This document shows positions 53,032-61,766 of a DNA stretch of 64,000 bases, one piece after another. The translations under genes and the position numbers were made by a program. The DNA comes from Calditrichota bacterium (lineage in GTDB: Bacteria > Electryoneota > RPQS01): the NCBI GenBank assembly GCA_020637445.1, contig JACJVZ010000001.1, forward strand, positions 434,001 through 498,000. Direction: 5' to 3'. Every line of letters begins with the position of its first letter. The first letter of the stretch is position 1. Under the pieces are notes generated by a model, which was not told where the DNA came from, made no database searches, and worked only from the letters and a program-made list of their open reading frames with translations.

Positions 53032-53589
53032 ATGAAGACGCTCTGGACAACATGCTTGGTCCTTCTGCTCGCTTCTTTCGCAATTGCAGAAGAGTTCGCC
53101 GCGCCGATATTGCTGACTTCCGGAGGGCAAAGCGCGGACGCACAAATGGTGAAAACGCTTTTGATGCGCGAGAAAATTCCCTATGACCTGAATTTGCAGG
53201 CGACGTCCAAGGACCTTGAAAACCATGCGACGGTTGTGATCGTGCTGGGCGGCTCCAGCAAGGGACTCGGTGCGGCCAAGGTAAGCGCGGAGCAGGAATC
53301 CGCTCGAATTTCGGAACTCCTCGACAAAGCGCGAGAAGAAAGTATTCCAGTCCTCGCATTACACATCGGCGGCAAGAACCGTCGCGGAGCTTTATCTGAC
53401 GAGTTCAACCGCTTGGGCGCGGAAAAAGCGGATGAAGTGATCGTCGTGTCCGGCGGTGACGACGATGGAATGTTCAAATCCATCGCCAAAGAAAAGAAGA
53501 CTCCTATTTTTGAAGCTGCGAAAATAGCCGATTTAGGTCCTATGCTCCGTGAAAGGTTTGTCGCACCTGAGGAGACTTCAGAGGAGTGA
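53032..53589 (+). CDS. Secreted protein, DUF6305-like
   Basis: A 185-residue protein with a signal peptide (TLWTTCLVLLLASFAIA). The mature part begins PILLTSGGQSADAQMVKTLL and contains VVIVLGGSSKGLGAAK and ALHIGGKNRRGALSD. I recall this pattern as DUF6305, found beside poly-gamma-glutamate system genes, but could not check it. The alternating strand-glycine pattern suggests a Rossmann-like fold. It could be the solute-binding partner of the permease. Confidence 0.55.
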   Translation: MKTLWTTCLVLLLASFAIAEEFAAPILLTSGGQSADAQMVKTLLMREKIPYDLNLQATSKDLENHATVVIVLGGSSKGLGAAKVSAEQESARISELLDKAREESIPVLALHIGGKNRRGALSDEFNRLGAEKADEVIVVSGGDDDGMFKSIAKEKKTPIFEAAKIADLGPMLRERFVAPEETSEE

Positions 53590-54299
53590 GCAAAAAGTGC
53601 CTGCTTTGTGTCATTCTGCTTTTCGATCTTGCCTTTGCGCAGCATCGCAGTCTGAACTATTGCTTGGACTTTGACGGAAAGAGTGCCGATGGAAGAATCG
53701 AGCGAACCGTTGGGCTGCAGTCGCTCAATGGAGCGAAGAACTACACGTTTGAAGCATGGGTTCGACCGCGAACTCAAGGCGGTGGCGGTCGCGGCAGGAT
53801 ACTCGATCAAGTTTCTTCAAGTTTGACGTTCTATCTTTCGGATGAGGGTCGCATTGGCTTTCGTCCAAATCGCGAGGTTGGCTGGCAGCTTTCGAATCCC
53901 AATTCAATAAAGTTTTGGGAATGGCAGCACATCGCAGTCACGTCAGACGGAAAGTACCTGCGCTTCTTTGTAAATGGAAAGCTCCTGACTGCCACGCCGA
54001 GCGACGCACCACTGGTTATTACTAAGAAGCCGATTCACGTTGGCAACGGAGTAGGGGAGGATAATTCGACGCGTGGTTTCGATGGCTGGCTCGACGACAT
54101 TCGCGTCAGCAATGTCTGCCGATGGACCAAGGAGTTCACACCGTCGTTGCGAGGTGAGGACTTCCCTCCGGATTCGACGACCATGCTTTATCTCAACTTC
54201 GACGAGGGGCCTGCCTACGACACGGCGCTGGACTACACGACCTATAATGCCGAATTGAAGATCGTTTCCCCCGTACGGCGGGTCAAGGATCCGGGGTAA
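53586..54299 (+). CDS. Secreted LamG/concanavalin-like domain protein
   Basis: A 237-residue protein with a short signal peptide (CLLCVILLFDLAFA) and one LamG-type beta-sandwich spanning most of the chain (YCLDFDGKSADGRI, NYTFEAWVRPR, WEWQHIAVTSDGKYLRFFVNG, FDGWLDDIRVSNVCRW). Such domains bind glycans or proteins at the surface. It starts with GTG overlapping the previous TGA, with GAGGAG just upstream. Last gene of the coupled operon. Confidence 0.8.
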   Translation: MSKKCLLCVILLFDLAFAQHRSLNYCLDFDGKSADGRIERTVGLQSLNGAKNYTFEAWVRPRTQGGGGRGRILDQVSSSLTFYLSDEGRIGFRPNREVGWQLSNPNSIKFWEWQHIAVTSDGKYLRFFVNGKLLTATPSDAPLVITKKPIHVGNGVGEDNSTRGFDGWLDDIRVSNVCRWTKEFTPSLRGEDFPPDSTTMLYLNFDEGPAYDTALDYTTYNAELKIVSPVRRVKDPG

Positions 54300-54320
54300 T
54301 AAGAAAAGCTATGAAAAACA

Positions 54321-54352
54321 AAAAGCCCGATGCGAAAGCACCGGGCTTTTTA
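54321..54352. terminator. Bidirectional Rho-independent terminator
   Basis: AAAAGCCCG-TGC pairs with GCA-CGGGCTTTT around a GAAA tetraloop, with an internal A-C mismatch, and is flanked by A-rich and T-rich tracts. It sits between convergent genes (53586 plus, 55735 minus) and can serve both. Confidence 0.92.
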
Positions 54353-54370
54353 ATGTTCTAAGAATCGATC

Positions 54371-55735
54371 TTATTTCATCAAGAGCATCTTGCGCGTAAT
54401 GAACTGGTCGCCCATCTTCAACTGGTAGAAATAAACACCGGTTGAAATGTTCGCGGCGTTCCACTGGATGTTGTGTTGTCCGGCCGAAACGTTGCCGTTG
54501 ACCAGTGTCGCGACCTTTTGGCCGGCGACGTTGAACACGGACAATTCGGCAACACCTTCATTGGGCACGGTGTATTCAATCGTGGTGGACGGGTTGAACG
54601 GATTCGGATAGTTCTGTTCGAGTGCGAACTCACGCGGAACAACCGGGGCGTCATCGGCGTCAACGGTGATATCAAACAGAGTGTCGGTCAAAACACATCC
54701 GCCAAGAATGCTGGCCGCCGAAGAGTCGCGCATGACGATGTAGCAGTCGGGATCAGGCGTGCTTTGCGGAAGAGTGCAGGTCACGTGAAGCAGACGCAGT
54801 GAATCCGGGTTTGTGAATTGGCAAAGATGTTGAAGGAAAGCGCCTCCGCAATAGAGATCAAAATAAACAAATGCCCGGCAGGCTTCACCTTGAGGCGGGG
54901 CAATGAGGTTCATGGTGATGTCGTTGCCAGAGACAGTGTAGGGATTATCGCGGTCGAAGCGGCGCAAAAATGTCCTGCCGACTCCGGTCGTCATTTCCGA
55001 AGTTTGCGAACCATTCACGGTTTCAATGCCGATCTGAACGTCGCCGTTTGCACACACGGGGATAGTAGCAGCTCTGACGCCGCTCGTCACCTGCGTATTG
55101 AAATCCCATTCTTCAGTGTCGTCATTGTAAACATAGATTGCGAATCCAGTGACATTTTCGCCGCTGTGCTGCCACGTCAAACGAACTTCCGTGCAGTACT
55201 GTTCGTCTGAAACGGTCAAATTCGTAACCTGATCCGGCGCAACACCCACCGGGCACGGTTCGCCCGTGCAGGAAAAGTCGCCGTCACCAAGAACGATGTC
55301 TTGAAGACCGTTTTGCAGTCTGAACGTGTCAGAAACCCAGCAGCACGACGGACCGCTGATCTTGATATAGTAGACAGGCTGATCGGGTTCAATCGGTGAA
55401 TTTGCCAGCACGAACGGTGGATCGGATGCAAAGTTACCCGCGCGACCGCAATAGTCTTCGCCGTTAAAAGACTGGCAGGACCAATCAGCTTGACCGGGTG
55501 CAGTGCCGATCGGAACGAGTTCGTCCGACGCGTCAATTCCGTCTGCGGTGCGATCCCAGAACACGCACCACGATGTCGTACCTTGTTCAAACGAGACACG
55601 TGATCCGGCGTCACAACCGCAACCAAGTTCGTTAGGAACATCACAGTACGAAATGAACGCTGTTATTTGTGCATTTGAAAACTGAACACACGCCGCAACG
55701 CACAAAAGGACAGAGAAAAGACTTCTTTTTACCAT
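54371..55735 (-). CDS. Secreted protein with fibronectin-like domain and T9SS sorting domain
   Basis: A 454-residue secreted protein with signal peptide MVKRSLFSVLLCVAACVQFSNA. It has a cysteine-rich first third (paired cysteines at CDVPNELGCGCD and GPSCCWVSD), a fibronectin type III-like domain (about residues 170-260, VTNLTVSDEQYCTEVRLTW), a further beta domain and a T9SS sorting domain from about residue 370 (NYPNPFNPSTTIEY to the end). Type IX cargo; function unknown. Upstream of its ATG there is no clear promoter match. Confidence 0.82.
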   Translation of the reverse strand: MVKRSLFSVLLCVAACVQFSNAQITAFISYCDVPNELGCGCDAGSRVSFEQGTTSWCVFWDRTADGIDASDELVPIGTAPGQADWSCQSFNGEDYCGRAGNFASDPPFVLANSPIEPDQPVYYIKISGPSCCWVSDTFRLQNGLQDIVLGDGDFSCTGEPCPVGVAPDQVTNLTVSDEQYCTEVRLTWQHSGENVTGFAIYVYNDDTEEWDFNTQVTSGVRAATIPVCANGDVQIGIETVNGSQTSEMTTGVGRTFLRRFDRDNPYTVSGNDITMNLIAPPQGEACRAFVYFDLYCGGAFLQHLCQFTNPDSLRLLHVTCTLPQSTPDPDCYIVMRDSSAASILGGCVLTDTLFDITVDADDAPVVPREFALEQNYPNPFNPSTTIEYTVPNEGVAELSVFNVAGQKVATLVNGNVSAGQHNIQWNAANISTGVYFYQLKMGDQFITRKMLLMK

Positions 55736-55959
55736 TGGAATGGCCTCATACTATATGATTAGCAAACAATTAGCATTTGGTTTGTGACCTCTCACAAATC
55801 CCGCCCTATCCTCCCAATTGTTAGGACAGATGAATTTCCTTGCAAAATAAATAAAGGAAAATTAAAGACTTGTAAGGACGGTTATCATCCTGTGCCGGAC
55901 TGACCCGCCATTTCATATGATATGAATTTCTGCTCACAATTCCACCCCTATCCAAAAAA

Positions 55960-55992
55960 GAAACGGCCCGGTATGTTAACCCGGGCCGTTTC
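55960..55992 (-). terminator. Rho-independent terminator of the metalloprotease gene
   Basis: GAAACGGCCCGG pairs perfectly with CCGGGCCGTTTC over 12 bases around a nine-base loop. On the minus strand it is followed by TTTTTTGG, 18 bases past the stop at 56011. Confidence 0.95.
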
Positions 55993-56010
55993 AACAGTTT
56001 TGCTGCTTTT

Positions 56011-58938
56011 CTATGGAGTCGCGGACGAAACGACTATGTAGAATTTGAAGTCGTCCACATCAGCCGCGCCCGTGTCCGTGAATGTCGTACTGGAAGTCGA
56101 TCCTTCAAGCGTCGTGAACGGTCCGCCCGACACGGTTGAGGAATAGACGCGATAGTAGGGTGCTCCGGCGTCGGCCCAATACAGGACAATGTCGCTGCCG
56201 CTCGCAATAATCACAAGATCAGACGGAACCGGCGAGGAACTGCCCAGCAGTCTGATCATGCGTTGGCCGCCCTGCGCATTCGGCACGAGGTCTTCTTCGC
56301 TGAACCACAAGGAGTCGCAGCCGTCGAAGAAGTAGCTGTTGGCGCTCGCGGTGTTGTCGTCGCGGCCAAATGCTTCGTATTTACCCTGAGCAGGATTGCC
56401 AACACTGACATAGAAAGGCCCGTTCAAAATCAACGGATCGCCGGATCCATCCAACGTTGAAACCGTTGCCCACACAACTTGGCCTGAAGGCAAACCACCG
56501 ACAACATTGCCGATCGAGCCGCTGGTTTCGTCAAGCACCATGGTGCCCGGCAAGCTTGCGGTGCCGTCCGCGAGATACACTCTGCCTTGAATCGGCGAAT
56601 GTGCGGTATCAGGATGGAACTTCGCCACGGCAACTTCGAAGCCGCACAAAAGGAACGGATAGGATTCGGGAGTATATTTTACCGCCCATTCAAACCCTGT
56701 TTCGCCCGCCCAATTGTATCCCTCTGCACTGCCGTCGTCAAACGAGATTGCAGTCGGGCAAGTGCCTACGTCAAAAGACATGGTATCGGTATAGACCGTG
56801 TTCACGCCGTCTGCGGCGCGAATGTAATAATCATACGACCCTTCAGTCAGTGCCAAAATTGCCGAATATTCGTCGGGATTGCCTGTGACAGGCATGTTGG
56901 TCGATGAGAAAGCACCGCCGCCGCTGGCCCGATAGAACAGCGTGGTGGTAATAGGGCCTGCGTCGTCTGTTACAAGCGCCGTGAACACCGTATTCCCCGG
57001 TTCACCGTCACCGTGAGGATCGTGCGTAATTTCCGGCGCAAAGTTTGGTACGACGATCGAGAACGAAGCGTCGGAAACATCTGTTGCCACGGGTTCGTTT
57101 ACGGAAGTCAAACGGATACGCGCATTGGTCGTTGCAGGACCGCCCAACGCAATCGATGCGCCGGCATTAGGTACGGTAGCTAAGTTCTCCCACGTTCCGC
57201 CCGGATAATCTCTGTTCAATTCAATTAGAATATTACCCGTCACGTTGTTCGTGGTCCAGCTAATCGTCTCCATTGCATTACCGTTGAAGACTTCGCCGCC
57301 GTCCGGAACAACGACTGTGATGGTCGATACAATAATTGTGAAGTCGGCATTGGATTCATCCGTCGCGCTCGGTGCATTGATGCTCGTTACGCGCACGCGG
57401 CAATTACTGGAACTGGCTGTTCCCGTCACGGTCCAAGATTGACTTCCGTCATTGGGCGTACTGGCAAACAGCGTTTCCCACGTGCCGATCGGATAATTGC
57501 GGTTCAGCTCGATCAGCATATTGCCGGTAACGTTAGTCGTCGTCCACGTAATGGTCTGATTCGTACCTGCCGTCCAAGATTCTCCGCCGTTCGGTAGAGT
57601 TACGGTCGCCGTTTCCAAAATTGCCGGGCTTAACGTGAAGCTCAGGTTGTAGACCTGAATCGCATTTACCGAACCCGCCGGATACACTCGGATGAAATAA
57701 GTCCCTGCGCCGGGCAGTACCGTCGCCGAAATTGTCTCGGGCAAACCATAGCCGTTGGAACTTGCCTCGGCCAGAACGGTCGTTCCGTTGGTATCATACA
57801 AGCGCAGGCTCAGGTCTTGGTCGTCCGTTGTGCGAGTCGTATCAGACGAGGTGCAGGAGCAAGTTTGATTTTGAGCACATTGGTCGAAGAACAGTCCGAC
57901 GGGCGCTGCCGTAATCGTAATCTGGCGGTTTGTCGGAACGGTGAACGAATAGTAATCTTGGTCGCTATTGTCGTCAATCGATAAATTGTTCATCGTCGTT
58001 GTGCCGTCCGATACCGCACCCAACATGGTCGCAGTCGCGGCGGTATTGTTGGTCTCACAGGTGTCGCCGTATTGACGCTGCGCTCCGCGAATATCGTCAT
58101 GCTGAGGGCCGTCGTAAGCGGTGCAAACGAACGGCTCCATTAGGAATTGGCAATCGGCGGGACAGACGTGCGACAAACCGATGCCATGTCCAGCTTCGTG
58201 CGACACGACGTTGCGGAAGAAGCGGTAGTTGTTCGAACTCGATTGCCAGTTCTCGGCATTGTCCAACACCATGTCTCCGGTATTCGGGAAATAGTTATAG
58301 GCCAAGACACCCGAAGAACCGTCCATGGGAACCGCGGAAATACGGATGTCTCCGCGCACGCCAAGCACACCTGAAGAACTAAAAAGCGCGGCACCGTCGT
58401 CGTTGGTTTCTTCAATGTATGTCAAGCCGGTCAGGTTTTGCCACTCATTGAAGGCCTCGCGGAATTTCGCTTTGCCCGCCGCCACGCTACCGAACTTGGC
58501 GGTCATCATCGCGTGGATGTTGTTGGTCTGGTTGCCGAATCCGTTCGGCGGTGGACTGTCCGGCACGGTCACACCGTCCGGCACGAAGCTGTAAGTCAAG
58601 ACCGTCGGATCACCCTGTCCGCCCGTTGTGCCCGAAGCGGTCGACGTCCAGCGCGAACTGGCGATATACGAAGCCGGATTGTTATAAATCCTGTTCACGA
58701 GCTTCATGACTTCTTCGTCAGGCGTACCGGGATCAAAACAAAATGCTCTCGGAGCAAACGCGTTAGACCATGTCGGTTTGGTTTCGAGCGCAGTGACTTG
58801 CGCCCACGCCGAGCTCTCGACGGCCGTCTTGCCGCAGATCGGGCAGCAATCGCCAGCCCTGCCGGTTTGAGGAATCAGCATAACAACAATCGCCGCCAAA
58901 AGCAGCGGAAGAACTAAATATCCAGAATTTTTCTTCAT
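56011..58938 (-). CDS. Matrixin-like zinc metalloprotease with beta-domain repeats, no T9SS tail
   Basis: A roughly 975-residue secreted protease. After a signal region (LVLPLLLAAIVVMLIP) and a CPICGK segment, the catalytic domain shows HEAGHGIGLSH (His247, Glu248, His251, His257), the metzincin zinc site. PPC-like (about residues 290-430), paired Ser-Thr-rich beta modules ITWTTTNVTGNMLIELNRNY and ISWTTNNVTGNILIELNRDY, and further beta domains follow. There is no T9SS sorting domain. The N-terminal domain shares SRW.TSTASG..GQGDPTVLTYSFVPDG with the divergent gene at 59212. The ATG 58938 is chosen; 58959 adds seven residues. Confidence 0.85.
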   Translation of the reverse strand: MKKNSGYLVLPLLLAAIVVMLIPQTGRAGDCCPICGKTAVESSAWAQVTALETKPTWSNAFAPRAFCFDPGTPDEEVMKLVNRIYNNPASYIASSRWTSTASGTTGGQGDPTVLTYSFVPDGVTVPDSPPPNGFGNQTNNIHAMMTAKFGSVAAGKAKFREAFNEWQNLTGLTYIEETNDDGAALFSSSGVLGVRGDIRISAVPMDGSSGVLAYNYFPNTGDMVLDNAENWQSSSNNYRFFRNVVSHEAGHGIGLSHVCPADCQFLMEPFVCTAYDGPQHDDIRGAQRQYGDTCETNNTAATATMLGAVSDGTTTMNNLSIDDNSDQDYYSFTVPTNRQITITAAPVGLFFDQCAQNQTCSCTSSDTTRTTDDQDLSLRLYDTNGTTVLAEASSNGYGLPETISATVLPGAGTYFIRVYPAGSVNAIQVYNLSFTLSPAILETATVTLPNGGESWTAGTNQTITWTTTNVTGNMLIELNRNYPIGTWETLFASTPNDGSQSWTVTGTASSSNCRVRVTSINAPSATDESNADFTIIVSTITVVVPDGGEVFNGNAMETISWTTNNVTGNILIELNRDYPGGTWENLATVPNAGASIALGGPATTNARIRLTSVNEPVATDVSDASFSIVVPNFAPEITHDPHGDGEPGNTVFTALVTDDAGPITTTLFYRASGGGAFSSTNMPVTGNPDEYSAILALTEGSYDYYIRAADGVNTVYTDTMSFDVGTCPTAISFDDGSAEGYNWAGETGFEWAVKYTPESYPFLLCGFEVAVAKFHPDTAHSPIQGRVYLADGTASLPGTMVLDETSGSIGNVVGGLPSGQVVWATVSTLDGSGDPLILNGPFYVSVGNPAQGKYEAFGRDDNTASANSYFFDGCDSLWFSEEDLVPNAQGGQRMIRLLGSSSPVPSDLVIIASGSDIVLYWADAGAPYYRVYSSTVSGGPFTTLEGSTSSTTFTDTGAADVDDFKFYIVVSSATP

Positions 58939-59211
58939 CCGAGGACCCATGTGTTTCATCGTATCGAATTGCAGCTAAATTTAGATTGAATATACCTTTT
59001 AGGCTACCAAAATAAGAGAAATACAGTCCAAATGCAACAATTCGCGACCTTTCAGAGTACTTGCCATAGTCGGCTAGATTCAAACAACCTACGCAAGGAG
59101 TCTGCCATGTGCTTGCATTACGGAGAGACTCTGCGTATTTTTAACAATTGAGTGATTTTTGATTTTGTTTGTCAAATGAATATAAAACAAAGTATTAGAA
59201 AGGGCCATACC

Positions 59212-61353
59212 ATGCGCTACTTGCTGAACATCGCTGCCGCGCTGCTCTTGGTGTGCCTAATATTCACACTTGCACCCGTACCTCAGGCAAACTCGGCCGT
59301 TGAGTTGACCTGTGAGCGCTGCGGCAATGCACCTCTTGCCGTTTGCTTTGCGGAAGGAACTAATCCCGACTATGTTGCCGAATGGACACAACGGTTGATG
59401 GACCAGTTCGGTACTCTGGACTATAACCTTGGCGGCCGCTGGGGCAACACGGCCAGTGGTGGGACTGGAACTCAAGGCGACGGAGTGCATCTGACATACA
59501 GCTTCGTTCCCGACGGTTTAAACATCGGCCAAGACCCGAGCCAACTTTTTGCCACCATGAATCAGCAATTTGGTTCGCCGGAAGTTTGGCAAGGGATTTT
59601 CGCTCAGGTTTTTGGCCGTTGGGCTGAACTGACCGGGAACAGCTACGAGCAAGTTTCCGACGACAGCGCCCGCTGGGGTCAGAATTCGCCCGGCGTGATC
59701 GGAGCGCGCGGAGATATTCGGATTGCGGCGACGGTGATTGACGGTCCGAGCAATGTTCTTGCGTATAACTATTTCCCGGACCGTGGCGACATGGTGCTGG
59801 ACGTTGCGGAGAGCTGGAATTCTCCTGCTAATAACTACCGGTTCTTGCGAAACATCACGATGCACGAGCATGGCCACGGTCTTGGCTTGGAACATGTTTG
59901 TCCGGCCAACACGACGAAATTGCTCGAACCATTCTATTCTGGTGCCTACGACGGCCCGCAGCACGATGACATTCTGGCGGGACAACGCAATTACGGCGAT
60001 CCATATGAGCCGAACGACACTCCTGAGAGCTCGACCAATTTGGGACTTATCGAAGGCACGACTGTTCTTTCCAATGTCAGCCTTGATGACAACTCAGACT
60101 CCGATTGGTGGAGTTTCGATGTTCTGTCAAATCGCTCTGTCACGGTTTTGCTGACGCCCGACGGATATACCTATCTTGAAGGGGAACAAAACCAACAAAC
60201 CGGTAATTGTGAAGCCGGAACGTCGTACAACACCGCGGACAACCAAAACCTGAATTTCACGCTCTTTGCGGGTCCGGACACCGTAAGTCTCGTGACGGTT
60301 GCGGGGCGGCCGGCGGGCTTTCCCGAAGAACTTTATCGATTTGATCTTCCGTCCAATGTCACAAACTTGAAGCTGCATGTCTGGGGCGCGACGGAAAACG
60401 AGATTCAACTCTATCAATTGTCGATCGAATCGGTCGATCCGGCCACTCCGTATTTGGTCGGATGTCCGTTGGATATTGATACGACCTTGCAAGGACAGCC
60501 CCGCGCAGGTGCAATCGTGCTCACGAACCCTGTGCAAGCCGGCGTTCTTAACATTGAGTCGATCACTGTCTCAGGACCGTTCACAGTATTTCCCGACGCA
60601 CAGTTTACTTTGAACCCGACTGAAGAACAAGCGATACAAGTGACGTTCAACGGTGAAGACTTGGGGACTCAATACGGAACGTTGACGATTGCGCACAACG
60701 GCCCCGGCCCCGATCTGACCTGTGAAGTATCCGGCACGGCCATCACGTCCGGACTCGTAATCTTCTTGGGATCGTCCGTGGATTTCGGCGATGTTCCTGT
60801 GAACACGGTTGACAGTTCGCTCGTGGCTTTTCGCTCGGAAGGCAACGTGTCCCTCGTGATTAATTCGATGACGGCGTCCGCACCTTTCAGCGTGGATTTC
60901 GAAGGTCCTGTGTCACTGCAGCCCGGTCCGCTGCTTCGTGTCTATCCGAGAGTGATGCCGACGCAGCTTGGCGAATCACGCGGGTGGTTGATCATTCATC
61001 ACTCTGCGACGTCTTCACCGGACAGTGTCGAACTGATTGTGAACGGAACGGAGAACGTCTCCGCGAACGACGATCCGTTGCTGCCCACAGACTATGCACT
61101 CTATCAGAATTATCCGAATCCGTTCAATCCGACGACGACGATAGCCTTCGATTTGCCGCAGGGATCGCCGGTGAGTTTGCGGATATTCAATGTTCAGGGT
61201 CAGCTCGTTCGCGAATTGCTTGACGGTGCACCTTTGGCACCGGGCCGTCACGAGATTTCGTTGGATGCAAGCGGGTTGGCGACGGGCGTGTACATCTACA
61301 GGCTTGACGCCGCGGAATTTCATTCTGACAAAAAGCTGTTGTTGTTGAAATAG
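59212..61353 (+). CDS. Matrixin-like zinc metalloprotease with T9SS sorting domain
   Basis: A 713-residue secreted protease with signal peptide LLNIAAALLLVCLIFTLAPV. The zinc motif HEHGHGLGLEH is at residues 218-228. The domain after it includes a PPC-like part, ASH-type beta domains (GSSVDFGDVPVNTVDSS) and a T9SS tail (NYPNPFNPTTTIAFDLP and a C-terminal LLLLK). It is a paralogue of the divergent gene on the other strand and probably type IX cargo. The ATG 59212 is chosen; the frame is open to 59152, but that would put the signal peptide in the middle. It is followed one base later by the thioesterase gene. Confidence 0.88.
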   Translation: MRYLLNIAAALLLVCLIFTLAPVPQANSAVELTCERCGNAPLAVCFAEGTNPDYVAEWTQRLMDQFGTLDYNLGGRWGNTASGGTGTQGDGVHLTYSFVPDGLNIGQDPSQLFATMNQQFGSPEVWQGIFAQVFGRWAELTGNSYEQVSDDSARWGQNSPGVIGARGDIRIAATVIDGPSNVLAYNYFPDRGDMVLDVAESWNSPANNYRFLRNITMHEHGHGLGLEHVCPANTTKLLEPFYSGAYDGPQHDDILAGQRNYGDPYEPNDTPESSTNLGLIEGTTVLSNVSLDDNSDSDWWSFDVLSNRSVTVLLTPDGYTYLEGEQNQQTGNCEAGTSYNTADNQNLNFTLFAGPDTVSLVTVAGRPAGFPEELYRFDLPSNVTNLKLHVWGATENEIQLYQLSIESVDPATPYLVGCPLDIDTTLQGQPRAGAIVLTNPVQAGVLNIESITVSGPFTVFPDAQFTLNPTEEQAIQVTFNGEDLGTQYGTLTIAHNGPGPDLTCEVSGTAITSGLVIFLGSSVDFGDVPVNTVDSSLVAFRSEGNVSLVINSMTASAPFSVDFEGPVSLQPGPLLRVYPRVMPTQLGESRGWLIIHHSATSSPDSVELIVNGTENVSANDDPLLPTDYALYQNYPNPFNPTTTIAFDLPQGSPVSLRIFNVQGQLVRELLDGAPLAPGRHEISLDASGLATGVYIYRLDAAEFHSDKKLLLLK

Positions 61354-61354
61354 T

Positions 61355-61735
61355 ATGACTCCAACCGAAACCTCTGGCCGCTACAAAGTTTCATCCAAAG
61401 TCTGCCTTGTGCAGAATCTGGGCGTCAACAAAACTTTGTTTGGAGGCAACATGATGGCGTGGGTGGACGAGGCTTCGGCAATTTTCGCCCGCGAATACAC
61501 CGGCGAGCGTTATTTGGTCACCTTGAAATTCGGCGAATTCGAATTTCACCATCCAGTGCGCGAAGGCGACATCATTCATTTCTTCTGCATGAATCCGCGC
61601 ATCGGCCGCACAAGTGTTTCCTTTGAAGTCGAAGCTGTGCGCACCGACGGCACAGTCGTCGTACAAACCAGCGCGGTTTTCGTAGCCGTCGACGACAACG
61701 GCAAACCCAAGGCGATTGCAAAACGCCAATCCTGA
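61355..61735 (+). CDS. Acyl-CoA thioesterase, hotdog fold
   Basis: A 126-residue protein with the YciA/acyl-CoA hydrolase pattern NKTLFGGNMMAWVDEASAIFA, including the acidic residue of the hotdog active site (Asp/Glu of WVDEAS). Family enzymes hydrolyse acyl-CoA. It starts one base after the metalloprotease stop, which looks like chance clustering rather than shared function. Confidence 0.85.
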   Translation: MTPTETSGRYKVSSKVCLVQNLGVNKTLFGGNMMAWVDEASAIFAREYTGERYLVTLKFGEFEFHHPVREGDIIHFFCMNPRIGRTSVSFEVEAVRTDGTVVVQTSAVFVAVDDNGKPKAIAKRQS

Positions 61736-61766
61736 CCCCGACCACCATTCTCAACCCCGCCGCAAA

